From Lachnospiraceae bacterium (lineage in GTDB: Bacteria > Bacillota > Clostridia > Lachnospirales > Lachnospiraceae), in assembly GCA_015056925.1 (NCBI GenBank), contig SVFJ01000002.1:1-64000 (forward strand): a DNA stretch of 64,000 nt. The letters are read 5' to 3'. The notes under the pieces were generated by a model. That model had not been told where the DNA came from. It saw only the letters and a list, made by a program, of their open reading frames with translations, and did no database searches. Below are positions 9,603 through 17,617 of this stretch, in pieces. Position 1 is the first letter of the stretch; the number at the start of each line of letters is the position of its first letter. The position numbers and the translations under genes are program-made.

Positions 9603-9857
9603 GAGTTGGCATAGCGAGACTCTAACTCACCCTAGTGCCAAGTTTTTGGAAACGAGTTGGCATAGAGAGACTCAAACTCGCCCCAGTGCCAACTTTTTGA
9701 AACCGAGTTGGCATAGCAAGACTCAAACTCATCCCAGTGCCAAGTTTTTGGAAACGAGTTGGCATAGAGAGACTCAAACTCGCCCCAGTGCCAACTTTTT
9801 GAAACCGAGTTGGCATAGAGAGGCTCGAACTCGCTCCAGTGCCAACTTTTTAAATAG
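9603..9857. repeat. 51-bp tandem palindromic repeat, 5 copies
   Basis: Units start at 9603, 9654, 9705, 9756 and 9807, an exact 51-bp period. Each unit is itself an imperfect palindrome, with AGTTGGCA near the start pairing with TGCCAACT or TGCCAAGT near the end. Two sub-types alternate in the spacer (TTTTTGGAAAC versus TTTTTGAAACC), suggesting duplication as a 102-bp dimer. The period is divisible by three, so several frames stay open across it; none has a ribosome site. There are no unique spacers, so it is not a CRISPR array. Confidence 0.9.
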
Positions 9858-9957
9858 CGCGAGTATAGAGCATAGAATTGTGACACATATCTTCAAAAAA
9901 TATTACAATACAAATCTAATAGCCCAACTCCCCCCAATTTAGTTACGATACATAGGA

Positions 9958-10217
9958 ACTCTGCCTGTTCTAGGAAGTTGACTTTATGTTTAAAAGCAAA
10001 AGTATTGCGAAGAGTATTAGATTTGGTTAATGTTTTTGGAGTAAATAGGGAAGCGCCGCTTGGACGAAGGCGCTAGGTGCATAGTGAGCCACGGACGGCG
10101 AATATGCACCGGTCCCGTATGTTTTGAAATGCTGAGATAAAAACATTTAGCAAATCTTTACTCGTAGCGTCTACTTTTGCGTTAAACATAATGGTTACTG
10201 ACAGGAGCAGGCAGAGT
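9958..10217 (+). ncRNA. Large structured RNA-like element, copy B
   Basis: A 260-nt paralogue of element A in the opposite orientation. The outer stem is a perfect ACTCTGCCTG (9958-9967)/CAGGCAGAGT (10208-10217). Inner stems include ATGTTTAA/TTAAACAT, GCAAAAGTA/TACTTTTGC, AGATTTG/CAAATCT and AATGTTTTT/AAAAACATT. The tip has AGCGCC (10052-10057)/GGCGCT (10069-10074) around GCTTGGACGAA, and GGTGCATA (10076-10083)/TATGCACC (10103-10110) around a loop with GGACGGCGAA. Stem positions that differ from copy A change on both sides, while the loops CGCTTGGAYGAAGGCG and GGACGKCGAATATG are kept. That pattern argues for selection on RNA structure. No promoter could be assigned with confidence; TTGTGA-17-TATTAC near 9890 is a weak candidate. 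Confidence 0.6.
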
Positions 10218-10240
10218 GCCGTCCGTTAGCTCGACAAACC

Positions 10241-10276
10241 TAAATTAAAAAGGCATGTCGCATAAGCGACATGCCT
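10241..10276 (-). terminator. Intrinsic terminator of rpsB-tsf
   Basis: A perfect 10-bp stem AGGCATGTCG (10251-10260)/CGACATGCCT (10267-10276) with a 6-nt loop. On the minus strand it continues into TTTTAATTTA. It ends the tsf transcript. Confidence 0.9.
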
Positions 10277-10299
10277 CATAACCTCTCGGTATATACTTC

Positions 10300-11235
10300 T
10301 TATAAACCAGCCTGTGCTGCAACCTCTGCTGCGAAGTCGTCAACCTTCTTCTCGATACCTTCACCAGTCTCGAAACGAACGAACTTCTTAACAGATAAGT
10401 TAGCGCCGTTAGCCTTAGCAACTGACTCAACATACTGCTTAACAGTCTGCTTGCCATCTTCAGCCTTAACGTATACCTGCTCAAGTAAGCAAACTTCCTT
10501 TAACTCCTTAGCAAGACGTCCCTCTACAGCACCTGTGATAACCTTCTCAGGCTTACCAGCCATCTTAGGGTCATTAGCAATCTGAGCTGTAAGAATCTCT
10601 CTCTCGTGAGCCTTGTACTCCTCAGATACTTCATCTGTAGAAACATACTTTGGATTCAAAGCTGCAATCTGCATTGCAAGGTTAGCAAGAGCTTCCTTAA
10701 CTGCATCATTAACAACATCTGTATCAGCCTCAACGATAACACCAATCTTACCGCCACCGTGTGTGTAAGATACAACACATCCGTTCTCAGCAACAACCTT
10801 CTCAAATCTTCTGATAGATAACTTCTCACCGATGAATGCAATCTTCTCAACTAAAGCTTCGTTAACAGTCTTAGTTGTATCTGCCTTCCAAGCCTCTGCA
10901 AGGAATGCATCAATATCAGCTGCATCTGTAGCAAGAGCCTGCTCAGCTACTGCTGTAACGAAGTTCTGGAACTCCTCGTTCTTAGCTACGAAGTCTGTCT
11001 CAGAGTTAACTTCTACAACTGCTGCAACCTTATCATTCTCAACAAGAACCTTACAAAGACCCTCAGCTGCGATTCTGCTTGCCTTCTTCTCAGCCTTAGC
11101 CTGTCCGTTCTTTCTTAAATACTCTACTGCTTCGTCCATGTTACCGTTAGTCTCGTTAAGAGCCTTCTTACAGTCCATCATACCTGCACCGGTAATCTCT
11201 CTTAATTCTTTTACCATTCCTGCTGTGATAGCCAT
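10300..11235 (-). CDS. tsf: Elongation factor Ts
   Basis: Guanine-nucleotide exchange factor for EF-Tu, 311 residues, cytoplasmic. The N-terminal UBA-like segment reads MVKELREITGAGMMDCKKAL, and the exchange motif TDFVAKNEEF is near residue 80. A two-lobed core follows. GGAGG lies 8 nt before the ATG. It is 48 bp downstream of rpsB and shares its transcript, the usual bacterial arrangement. A terminator follows. Confidence 0.98.
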   Translation of the reverse strand: MAITAGMVKELREITGAGMMDCKKALNETNGNMDEAVEYLRKNGQAKAEKKASRIAAEGLCKVLVENDKVAAVVEVNSETDFVAKNEEFQNFVTAVAEQALATDAADIDAFLAEAWKADTTKTVNEALVEKIAFIGEKLSIRRFEKVVAENGCVVSYTHGGGKIGVIVEADTDVVNDAVKEALANLAMQIAALNPKYVSTDEVSEEYKAHEREILTAQIANDPKMAGKPEKVITGAVEGRLAKELKEVCLLEQVYVKAEDGKQTVKQYVESVAKANGANLSVKKFVRFETGEGIEKKVDDFAAEVAAQAGL

Positions 11236-11283
11236 ATTCGTGTCCTCCGTCTTTATTCAATATCTATAATAGAATCCTATTAA

Positions 11284-12021
11284 TTATGCCTCTGTAGCTT
11301 CCTCTACTGCTTCTTCCTCAGCTACGTCAACCATAACCTCACCCTGGTTAGCTTCGATAACTGCATCAGCCATAGCTGCAACGATTAACTTAACAGCTCT
11401 GATAGCGTCATCGTTACCCGGGATAACGTAATCTAACTCTTCTGGGTCACAGTTTGTATCAGCGATACCGATAAGCGGAATACCAAGTGTATGAGCCTCC
11501 TGTACGCAGATTCTCTCCTTCTTAGGGTCTACTACGAAGATAGCGTCAGGAATCTTCTTCATATCCTTGATACCACCGATATTCTTCTCAAGCTTCTCCC
11601 ACTCCTTCTGAAGCTGAGCAACTTCCTTCTTAGGAAGAACATCAAATGTACCGTCCTGAGACATTGTCTCGATTTCCTTTAATCTGGCAATTCTGCTCTT
11701 GATTGTCTTGAAGTTAGTAAGCATACCACCTAACCATCTCTCGTTAACGTAGAACATACCGCAACGCTCTGCCTCTGTCTTAACAGCATCCTGAGCCTGC
11801 TTCTTTGTACCAACGAAAAGAATTGTACCTCCCTGAGCTGCGATATCAGAGATTGCCTTGTAAGCCTCGTCAACCTTACCTACAGACTTCTGTAAGTCGA
11901 TGATATAGATACCATTTCTCTCTGTGAAGATGTATGGAGCCATCTTAGGGTTCCATCTTCTTGTCTGATGTCCAAAATGTACACCTGCTTCTAATAACTG
12001 CTTCATTGAAATAACGCTCAT
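11284..12021 (-). CDS. rpsB: 30S ribosomal protein S2
   Basis: Small-subunit protein of 245 residues. It starts with the family signature [20 protein letters not shown] and contains the conserved NPKMAPYIF and GVHFGH blocks. An acidic C-terminal tail ([15 protein letters not shown]) extends past the usual core. GGAGG lies 6 nt before the ATG. It heads the rpsB-tsf operon and has a structured leader of about 150-180 nt. Its position after the flagellar cluster matches Bacillus subtilis (sigD-swrB-rpsB-tsf). Confidence 0.98.
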   Translation of the reverse strand: MSVISMKQLLEAGVHFGHQTRRWNPKMAPYIFTERNGIYIIDLQKSVGKVDEAYKAISDIAAQGGTILFVGTKKQAQDAVKTEAERCGMFYVNERWLGGMLTNFKTIKSRIARLKEIETMSQDGTFDVLPKKEVAQLQKEWEKLEKNIGGIKDMKKIPDAIFVVDPKKERICVQEAHTLGIPLIGIADTNCDPEELDYVIPGNDDAIRAVKLIVAAMADAVIEANQGEVMVDVAEEEAVEEATEA

Positions 12022-12200
12022 GTCTTACCTCCATTTTCTGCGGGTCTGCCGCCTCTTCCGCCTACGTCATCTTCATGTGCCACCCCGAGCGTCCGACCTA
12101 AGTCTAAATGGGGCAATGGGCCACAAATCAGCAAGCGTGAATATTGTTATATTGTATTTATTGTGTCTGCACGCAGTCACAACAGAGAAATTTTAACATA
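12022..12200 (-). promoter_or_regulatory. rpsB 5' leader, possibly S2 autoregulatory
   Basis: An untranslated stretch of nearly 180 bp precedes rpsB and is far more GC-rich than other intergenic DNA here. On the minus strand it contains GCCCC...GGGGTGGC and GAC-TTAG-GTC pairings and a GGCGGAAGAGGCGGC run close to the ribosome site. Ribosomal S2 commonly represses its own mRNA through such leaders; that this is one is inferred from position and structure only. A promoter lies probably near 12150-12185, with no clean consensus. Confidence 0.4.
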
Positions 12201-12227
12201 AAAAAACCTCTTGTGCAAGAGGTTTTT
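12195..12227 (-). terminator. Intrinsic terminator at end of fla/che cluster
   Basis: AAAACCTCTTG/CAAGAGGTTTT hairpin with a 2-4 nt loop (core 12202-12226). On the minus strand it is followed by TTTTTTTATGTT. It ends the long flagellar transcript and separates it from rpsB. Confidence 0.9.
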
Positions 12228-12264
12228 CATACATAATCCATATTTATTTCTACTTATGATAAGT

Positions 12265-12870
12265 TTACTTACCTGATAACCTTTCAGCTATCTCCATCCA
12301 TGTGGAACCGGCCTCAATCTTCACCGTTCCGATGCGGATACGCTTATCATATCCATGCTGCATCAGATACGCATCAAACTCAGATGCATTATCAATCAGT
12401 CCTGCATTCTGCAGCTTTCTTGCCACAGTTCCCGAGCCGTCCCCCTTCACTACCTGAATAGTAACTGCCGCATCCACTGTCTGCTGTCCTGCATCTTCTG
12501 CACTCTCCTTTGCCGGCTCAGACACCTGTACTGATGAACTTTCTTCCGGCAAAGTTTCCTGTGTTACAGTTTCCTCCTCCGGCTCTTCTTCAATGCTTAC
12601 TTCCTCTGCCACGCTTTCCTGCTCCGACTGCTGCTCTACTTCTTCTGTCTCAGACTCTGTCACTGTCATCACTTCCTCGCGCTCTATGACAGCAATACTT
12701 TCTTCTGTATCTCTTGTCTCTTCTATGGAATATTCTTCCTCAATGTCATCTATATGATTATCACTTACCGTACCCTGCGCAGCATTGGCATTCGATACCA
12801 TCATCAAAATCATTGTTACAATGATTCCTGTTCCTAATCCACGCAGATAATATTTTAATCTTTCCTTCAT
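12265..12870 (-). CDS. Membrane-anchored protein with MltG/YceG N-domain-like tail
   Basis: 201 residues. A basic N-terminus is followed by one membrane helix (about 10-32, possibly an uncleaved signal), a long Glu/Thr/Val-rich acidic linker (about 40-130), and a small C-terminal domain (about 137-201). That domain resembles the LysM-like N-terminal part of endolytic transglycosylase MltG/YceG (GDGSGTVARKLQNAGLIDNA). No catalytic transglycosylase domain follows, so enzyme activity is not implied; peptidoglycan association is an inference. It is the last gene of the flagellar cluster, 1 bp after the SwrB-like gene. Confidence 0.75.
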   Translation of the reverse strand: MKERLKYYLRGLGTGIIVTMILMMVSNANAAQGTVSDNHIDDIEEEYSIEETRDTEESIAVIEREEVMTVTESETEEVEQQSEQESVAEEVSIEEEPEEETVTQETLPEESSSVQVSEPAKESAEDAGQQTVDAAVTIQVVKGDGSGTVARKLQNAGLIDNASEFDAYLMQHGYDKRIRIGTVKIEAGSTWMEIAERLSGK

Positions 12871-12871
12871 A

Positions 12872-13843
12872 TTAAACAGCCCCTTTAAACAAATTAATAA
12901 CCAGCTTAACCTCTCCTACACCAAGTCCAAGCTCCTTGGCAATTGCCACACTGGACATTCCCTGCTTATGCATATCAAGGATTCTGTCGTTATTATTTGC
13001 TGCCGCTACATTTCTCTTCGCAGCAAGAGCCTGCTTACTCTCAGGCTTTTGTTCATTCTGCTTTGCCATGGAATTCTCAAGATTCACAGCCTGGGCTTCC
13101 TTCTTCACCGGTCTTTCCACCTTTGGTGCCTGCTGTGCAAAGGAATAAACCTCTACATTCTTCGATGCATCTGATGTTGCTGCCTGCGGTGCTATCGGCG
13201 GCACCGATATACTTGGTGCTGAAAGTTTCTTGAATTCAGGCTTGGTAAGCTCCGGCTGAATCATATCCAAAGTAATCCTCTGCTCCGTGGCCGGCTTTAC
13301 TTCCTTCTTAACTACCGGCTTTGCTATCTTCTTCTCTGATACCGGTGCCTGTTCCGTCTTGGCTGCTTCCTTAACTACTTCCTTAACAGCCTCCTTCTCT
13401 ACCGCCAGAGCATTCACTACGGCGCTTGCCGCACTTGCGGTCTCTTCTGCCACCTTCACCTGCTTGTCTACCTTCTTTGCAGTTTCTTTCAGATTCTCAT
13501 GCTTGTCATTGAGCATATCATAGAGGAACATAACCTCCTGATGTGTCTTATTCATATCCGCAAGCACCGTCTCCGAATACTCGCTGATTGCCATAATCTT
13601 CTCATTGGAAATACGTTCCGATGCACGCTCCGTCTTCTCCACGGCATAGTTAAGAGTCTCGTCAACAACCTCCGAGACTCTGTCCTTTGCATCCTGCATT
13701 TCCTTATCTATCATCTGTCGAATCACCTCAGGGTCGACAGTTTCTTCTGTTCTTCTTGCCTTATCTCTCTTATCAGAAATCATAAAGCTTGCCATAAAGG
13801 CACCTACCCCAATTACAAATAAAGCAATCTCCATCCATTTCAT
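12872..13843 (-). CDS. DUF6115-like membrane coiled-coil protein, SwrB-like position
   Basis: 323 residues. There is an N-terminal membrane helix (about 5-22), a charged coiled coil (about 30-150), a long Ala/Lys/Pro/Glu-rich linker, and a C-terminal helix-turn-helix-like segment (about 283-323) containing DMHKQGMSSVAIAKELGLG. It sits between sigD and rpsB, where Bacillus subtilis has swrB, a membrane-anchored coiled-coil activator of flagellar export. An equivalent role is inferred from position and architecture; sequence similarity was not tested. The C-terminal motif resembles resolvase-type helix-turn-helix modules, but DNA binding is not implied for a membrane protein. Confidence 0.7.
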   Translation of the reverse strand: MKWMEIALFVIGVGAFMASFMISDKRDKARRTEETVDPEVIRQMIDKEMQDAKDRVSEVVDETLNYAVEKTERASERISNEKIMAISEYSETVLADMNKTHQEVMFLYDMLNDKHENLKETAKKVDKQVKVAEETASAASAVVNALAVEKEAVKEVVKEAAKTEQAPVSEKKIAKPVVKKEVKPATEQRITLDMIQPELTKPEFKKLSAPSISVPPIAPQAATSDASKNVEVYSFAQQAPKVERPVKKEAQAVNLENSMAKQNEQKPESKQALAAKRNVAAANNNDRILDMHKQGMSSVAIAKELGLGVGEVKLVINLFKGAV

Positions 13844-13884
13844 AATAGTAACCCTTCACCTTTCTTAACCCTTATACTTAAAGC

Positions 13885-14196
13885 CTATACCTTCATGTCA
13901 AAGCCGCCTTCGGGTTTCTTTACAACTCTCCCCTCCGGCTCTGCATGCTTTCTGTTTCTGCCACCATCCCCCTGATAGCTTCCGTTTCCTTTTTCTTTGG
14001 CATCATGCTTCTTCTTCATAAACTCTGCATTGTCGGAATGCACCACCTGACGAGCCTTCTGAAACTCCTGCTTGACCTCCTGGGCAACTATCTGCCCCTG
14101 GTCCTGCACGCCCTTGTCTACCTGCCTCGTCTGCTGATGCAATACATCATGCGTGTTGGAAATCGTTCCATTTAAAACAATCGGACTAATCGCCAT
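13885..14196 (-). CDS. Small conserved-looking flagellar-cluster protein
   Basis: 103 residues from the ATG at 14196 (MAISPIVLNG...), which has GGAGG 6 nt upstream; an ATG two codons earlier overlaps the ribosome site. Hydrophilic, Gln/Lys/His-rich and predicted helical in the middle, with a Gly/Lys-rich tail and no membrane segment. The family is unknown to me. It lies between the DUF342 gene and the SwrB-like gene with close spacing, so it is co-transcribed with the flagellar genes. An assembly or regulatory accessory role is only a guess. Confidence 0.7.
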   Translation of the reverse strand: MAISPIVLNGTISNTHDVLHQQTRQVDKGVQDQGQIVAQEVKQEFQKARQVVHSDNAEFMKKKHDAKEKGNGSYQGDGGRNRKHAEPEGRVVKKPEGGFDMKV

Positions 14197-14208
14197 ATAC
14201 ATCCTCCC

Positions 14209-15801
14209 CTAGATGAGATTCGTCGATGCAATATCCGCACCCTTTCTTACCAATCTGCAATATGTATATTCGCTCTTGACTGCCATATTAACACCTGAAA
14301 TAGTTACCGCTACTCCCTGATACATAGTTCCTCTGACATTAATATGAGCATTCTCATCAAAGCGCATCATTTCGTCCATCTGTTCAATCTGTGCCAAATC
14401 AGCACCTATCTCACCTTGCAGCTGTACAGCCTGCTGCTGTATCGCCTTAAAATTCATAACCTGCTCTGTGGTAAGCTTATTACCTGCCTGAAGCTTCTGT
14501 GCCGTGGCCGCCATAATCTGTTTCATCTGACTTAATGACTTGGTCTTCTCCGCAACATCCTTCTGAAGCTGTGCATACTGCTTCTTTACCTCAGGGTCAC
14601 TTCCTACCTCGAGGATTGTCGCTGCTCCCATGGCAGAGCCTGCATTCTTTACATTAATCTCCTTGCCTGCGATGACTCTTCCACCGGTAATCAGTCCCTT
14701 ACCGGCTTCTGCATGAACAGACTCTCCTGCGTTAATCCTGGCATTCAATATCTGCTCTGCCTCAACAAATCCCTTTGCCGTAACCTCTGCTGCGGAAATA
14801 AACTTCGCAACAACATTACCGCCGGCAATCAGCTTGCCCTTGTTCTGACCATGCATACCTCTGGCAATAATAATATTACCACCTGCCTCAATGGTCGCTC
14901 CCTCTACTACACCTCTGACAAATACATTACCATCTGTCTTTATACTAAAGTTTTCACATACATTTCCATTTACTTCCACATTACCATTGTAATCAATATT
15001 ACCGGTAGCGGGGTCCACGTTCTCTACCTGATACACATCCGCAACGAATACCGTATCATCTACAAGCGAAGCATGTCCGTCTACGTTACTCATCAACTGA
15101 AGTCCATCCTCAGAAATAATAAGATTACGTCCATGACTGAACTTTGCACGCTTAACCTCTCTTGCCGGAGACACAGTACCAAAAACATCGATACCGTCCT
15201 CTCCCCTCTCTTCCGGCTCTATCTCTGCAAGCACCTGTCCCTTTGTACACTTATGTAACGTATTCAGCTTAAAGAAATCCACACTTCCGTCTTCCTTTAA
15301 CTCAGGTCTTGCCTTATTATTCGTATCAAAGTAATAATTAATTTTAGCATCTCTTCCCGCTGTTGGCAACTTTCCTTTTGCAATAATTACATCTGAGCAG
15401 TATTTTTTTTCACTCAGAACCCTCTCAATTGCATCTTCATCGATACCATACTTAATCTTCATATCGTCGAGCAGCTCTTTTACATATGCCGCAGTTAACG
15501 GCTTCCCCTCTGCTTCTCCCGGATAGAAACGAAGTACAGCACTCAGCTTATCCTCTGCAATAACAATGTTACACTTTTCATCTACTGTAGGAATCTTAAT
15601 AGGACTCAGAAATAAAACTACATCCGTATCGCTTAACTGATAAAGGGCTGAATTAATCGCCATAGGGTCATACGTAACGCCCAGTCTGTCCAAATACTCT
15701 CTTAATTCTGCTACCCGAATTTTCTCTCCATCCTCCGTAGGTGGAATCAGTCGAATACTAACTCCTTTATCATTCTGCTCAATCTTAAAATATCCGTTCA
15801 T
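14209..15801 (-). CDS. DUF342 / FapA family polymer-forming protein
   Basis: 530 residues, cytoplasmic by sequence. The N-terminal half holds the FapA-type domains. The middle (about 250-400) is a repetitive beta-helix with recurring Gly-Asn-Val and Gly-Gly turns (for example GNVFVRG, AGGNIIIARG). The C-terminal part contains a coiled coil (about 405-475). Proteins of this family occur next to flagellar genes in several lineages and have been tied to flagellar placement or assembly; the exact role here is not known. It follows sigD by 16 bp. Confidence 0.85.
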   Translation of the reverse strand: MNGYFKIEQNDKGVSIRLIPPTEDGEKIRVAELREYLDRLGVTYDPMAINSALYQLSDTDVVLFLSPIKIPTVDEKCNIVIAEDKLSAVLRFYPGEAEGKPLTAAYVKELLDDMKIKYGIDEDAIERVLSEKKYCSDVIIAKGKLPTAGRDAKINYYFDTNNKARPELKEDGSVDFFKLNTLHKCTKGQVLAEIEPEERGEDGIDVFGTVSPAREVKRAKFSHGRNLIISEDGLQLMSNVDGHASLVDDTVFVADVYQVENVDPATGNIDYNGNVEVNGNVCENFSIKTDGNVFVRGVVEGATIEAGGNIIIARGMHGQNKGKLIAGGNVVAKFISAAEVTAKGFVEAEQILNARINAGESVHAEAGKGLITGGRVIAGKEINVKNAGSAMGAATILEVGSDPEVKKQYAQLQKDVAEKTKSLSQMKQIMAATAQKLQAGNKLTTEQVMNFKAIQQQAVQLQGEIGADLAQIEQMDEMMRFDENAHINVRGTMYQGVAVTISGVNMAVKSEYTYCRLVRKGADIASTNLI

Positions 15802-15817
15802 CGTAGTCCTGCCTTTC

Positions 15818-16582
15818 CTACCTGTCTAAGATACCCACATAATTTCCCATCTTTGTCTTCATTTTCTGTAAAGCCTTCGTATGCAGCTGCGATACTCTTG
15901 ACTCCGTTACCTCCAGCACATAGCTGATTTCCTTTAAGGTAAGCTCCTCATAGTAATATAGAAGAATTACCTTTTTTTCTTTCTCTGTTAAAAGCTCCAG
16001 TGCATCCTGCAATACATCCTTAAGCTCATTTTTCTCAATTACGCTCTCCGGCATCTCAAAGCCTGATGACATATTTCTGTCAGCAGGAATATCACTGCCC
16101 TGCTCCACGTATTCATTCAGAGAAATAATATTATTTACCTTCATCTGCGACTGCCATTCTAACAATTCGTCCCCGGTAATCCCCAGACGAACCGCTATCT
16201 CCTCATCTGTCGCTTCCCGTCCTGTTGCAGCCTCTATTTCTTTCATAACTGCGTCTATCTGCTTCTGGCGTTGCCTAATGGTTCTTGGAATCCAGTCCAT
16301 TTTTCGAATCTGGTCTAATATCGCTCCTCGGATACGAAGACTGGCATAGGTCTCAAACTTAACCTCCTTTGACATATCAAATTTGTCAATGGCATCAATC
16401 AGTCCGAAGATTCCATAACTTACCATATCCTCATATTCCACATTATATCCAAGATACATGCTTAAACGTCCTGCAACCACCTTAACCAATGGTGCATACT
16501 CCAGAATTATTTTCTCTCTCAATTCTGATGTTTTCAGTTTGGCATAGTCTTCCCAAAGTTGTCTGCGTACTGCTTCGTTCAT
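15818..16582 (-). CDS. sigD: RNA polymerase sigma-28 factor, flagellar (SigD/FliA)
   Basis: 254 residues with the FliA/WhiG layout. Region 2 includes YEDMVSYGIFGLIDAIDKFD and FETYASLRIRGAILDQIRKMDW, region 3 is at about 95-150, and the region 4 helix-turn-helix at about 205-245 includes LTLKEISYVLEVTESRVSQL. It directs transcription of late flagellar and chemotaxis genes such as flagellin and receptors. It is embedded after cheD and one membrane-protein gene, the same place as in Bacillus subtilis. No flgM is seen nearby, so its anti-sigma factor must be elsewhere. Confidence 0.95.
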   Translation of the reverse strand: MNEAVRRQLWEDYAKLKTSELREKIILEYAPLVKVVAGRLSMYLGYNVEYEDMVSYGIFGLIDAIDKFDMSKEVKFETYASLRIRGAILDQIRKMDWIPRTIRQRQKQIDAVMKEIEAATGREATDEEIAVRLGITGDELLEWQSQMKVNNIISLNEYVEQGSDIPADRNMSSGFEMPESVIEKNELKDVLQDALELLTEKEKKVILLYYYEELTLKEISYVLEVTESRVSQLHTKALQKMKTKMGNYVGILDR

Positions 16583-16631
16583 TCCTTACCCCCAATTTAC
16601 AAGTAACACTTGCAGTATTTTGACGGATTAC

Positions 16632-17054
16632 TTACATTTCCTCCGCCAAGTCTTCCTCACTGTATTCATCATCCCCCGCAAATTCTTCCTCTGCAAAGGT
16701 CTCCATGTCTGCTTCGGCTTCCTGCTTGACATCCTGTTCTTCCGTCACGGTCTCTTCAGCTTCATCCACAGCTTCTTCATCAGCTTCTTCTGTTTGGGTC
16801 ACACGTTCTACCACATGACCGTTCTCATCTATAAAGAAGAAATTCTCATCCATTCCGATGACTCTTGGCTGAACATACTCATAAATGTATCTGATGACAT
16901 CTCCGATAAAGTAAAAAATCAGCAGTACAATTAACAAGGTTATCAGCATGGTCAGAAAATCCGCACCCTTTGCAAACATAGCAATGGATGTGATTGCGCC
17001 TGCCAGCAGCATAAAAAATGGTGTAATCAGTTTTGCTTTTCTTGGTTTTCTCAT
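16632..17054 (-). CDS. Small two-helix membrane protein with acidic tail
   Basis: 140 residues. A short basic N-terminus precedes two membrane helices (about 9-28 and 32-55) and a cytoplasmic tail that becomes extremely Glu/Asp-rich after residue 85. The AAGGGG ribosome site is 12 nt from the ATG, a long gap, so translation may be modest. It lies between cheD and sigD, where Bacillus has no gene. The family is not recognised. Membrane placement near the flagellar motor is plausible but untested. Confidence 0.7.
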   Translation of the reverse strand: MRKPRKAKLITPFFMLLAGAITSIAMFAKGADFLTMLITLLIVLLIFYFIGDVIRYIYEYVQPRVIGMDENFFFIDENGHVVERVTQTEEADEEAVDEAEETVTEEQDVKQEAEADMETFAEEEFAGDDEYSEEDLAEEM

Positions 17055-17095
17055 TTGATTTATATTCCCCTTTTATAAATCTGTTCCTATTACCC

Positions 17096-17581
17096 TTATA
17101 TCTTCTTCTCCGGCTTTCCGGCTGAACGAATAAAGAACTCTCCTGTCTCGGGATAGAACACAACCGTTCTACCATAGTTAAGTCCTGTGTCCTCAGCCAA
17201 CAGCGGAATGCCCAGCTCCTTTAGCTTTTTCTTACTGGCCTCAACATTGCGTTCACCAACACGTACCATATCGCCCTTATTCTGAAATGCAAACATCTGC
17301 GCTCCTCCCGCAATCTTTGCTTCGAATCTGGACTTCAAACCACCTATGGCAACAATTTGGCGCACCAGCTCTTCGATTCCGGTATCTGCAAACTTCGGAA
17401 TATTAGAGTTGTTGGCAATTTGTGTACTGTCAGGCAGCATAATGTGTGCAAGTCCGCCGACCTTAGCAATCGGGTCCCTGATGGCAATACCTACACACGA
17501 CCCAAGTCCCAGAGTGGTAATTCCATCCGGACTTTTACATATATTTAAGTCGGCCATACCAACCTTTATAATCTCACTCAT
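17096..17581 (-). CDS. cheD: Chemotaxis protein CheD (receptor glutamine deamidase)
   Basis: 161 residues. It deamidates Gln side chains of chemoreceptors and, in gram-positives, is tuned by CheC. The catalytic Cys29 is in GLGSCVGI and His45 in GGLAHIMLP; the following AGGAQMF block is also conserved. GAGAGG lies 8 nt before the ATG. It lies directly after cheC, as expected for the interacting pair. Confidence 0.96.
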   Translation of the reverse strand: MSEIIKVGMADLNICKSPDGITTLGLGSCVGIAIRDPIAKVGGLAHIMLPDSTQIANNSNIPKFADTGIEELVRQIVAIGGLKSRFEAKIAGGAQMFAFQNKGDMVRVGERNVEASKKKLKELGIPLLAEDTGLNYGRTVVFYPETGEFFIRSAGKPEKKI

Positions 17582-17617
17582 GGCTTTTGCCTCTCTTTAT
17601 TGATAGAATTTCGCTTG

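Larger units (their letters stand above)
8888..10250. other. Gene-free 1.35-kb region with repeats and structured elements
   Basis: No convincing coding sequence is present between the pectate lyase and tsf. The space is organised as AT-rich leader (8888-9144), structured element copy A (9172-9443, minus), featureless sequence (9444-9602), a 51-bp tandem repeat (9603-9857), AT-rich sequence (9858-9957), and structured element copy B (9958-10217, plus). The two copies face away from each other. Open frames here overlap the structured arms or repeats and have no ribosome sites. Confidence 0.7.

Noticed and set aside
9583..9942. Open frames on both strands across the 51-bp repeat, which would encode repeat peptides
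   Set aside because: The period is a multiple of three, so frames stay open automatically. Both strands are open, there is no ribosome site, and the units are palindromic, as expected of non-coding repeats.
16620..16934. Long antisense open frames opposite flagellar genes (also many others in 12-49 kb)
   Set aside because: They are shadows of the coding strand with no ribosome sites and no family resemblance.
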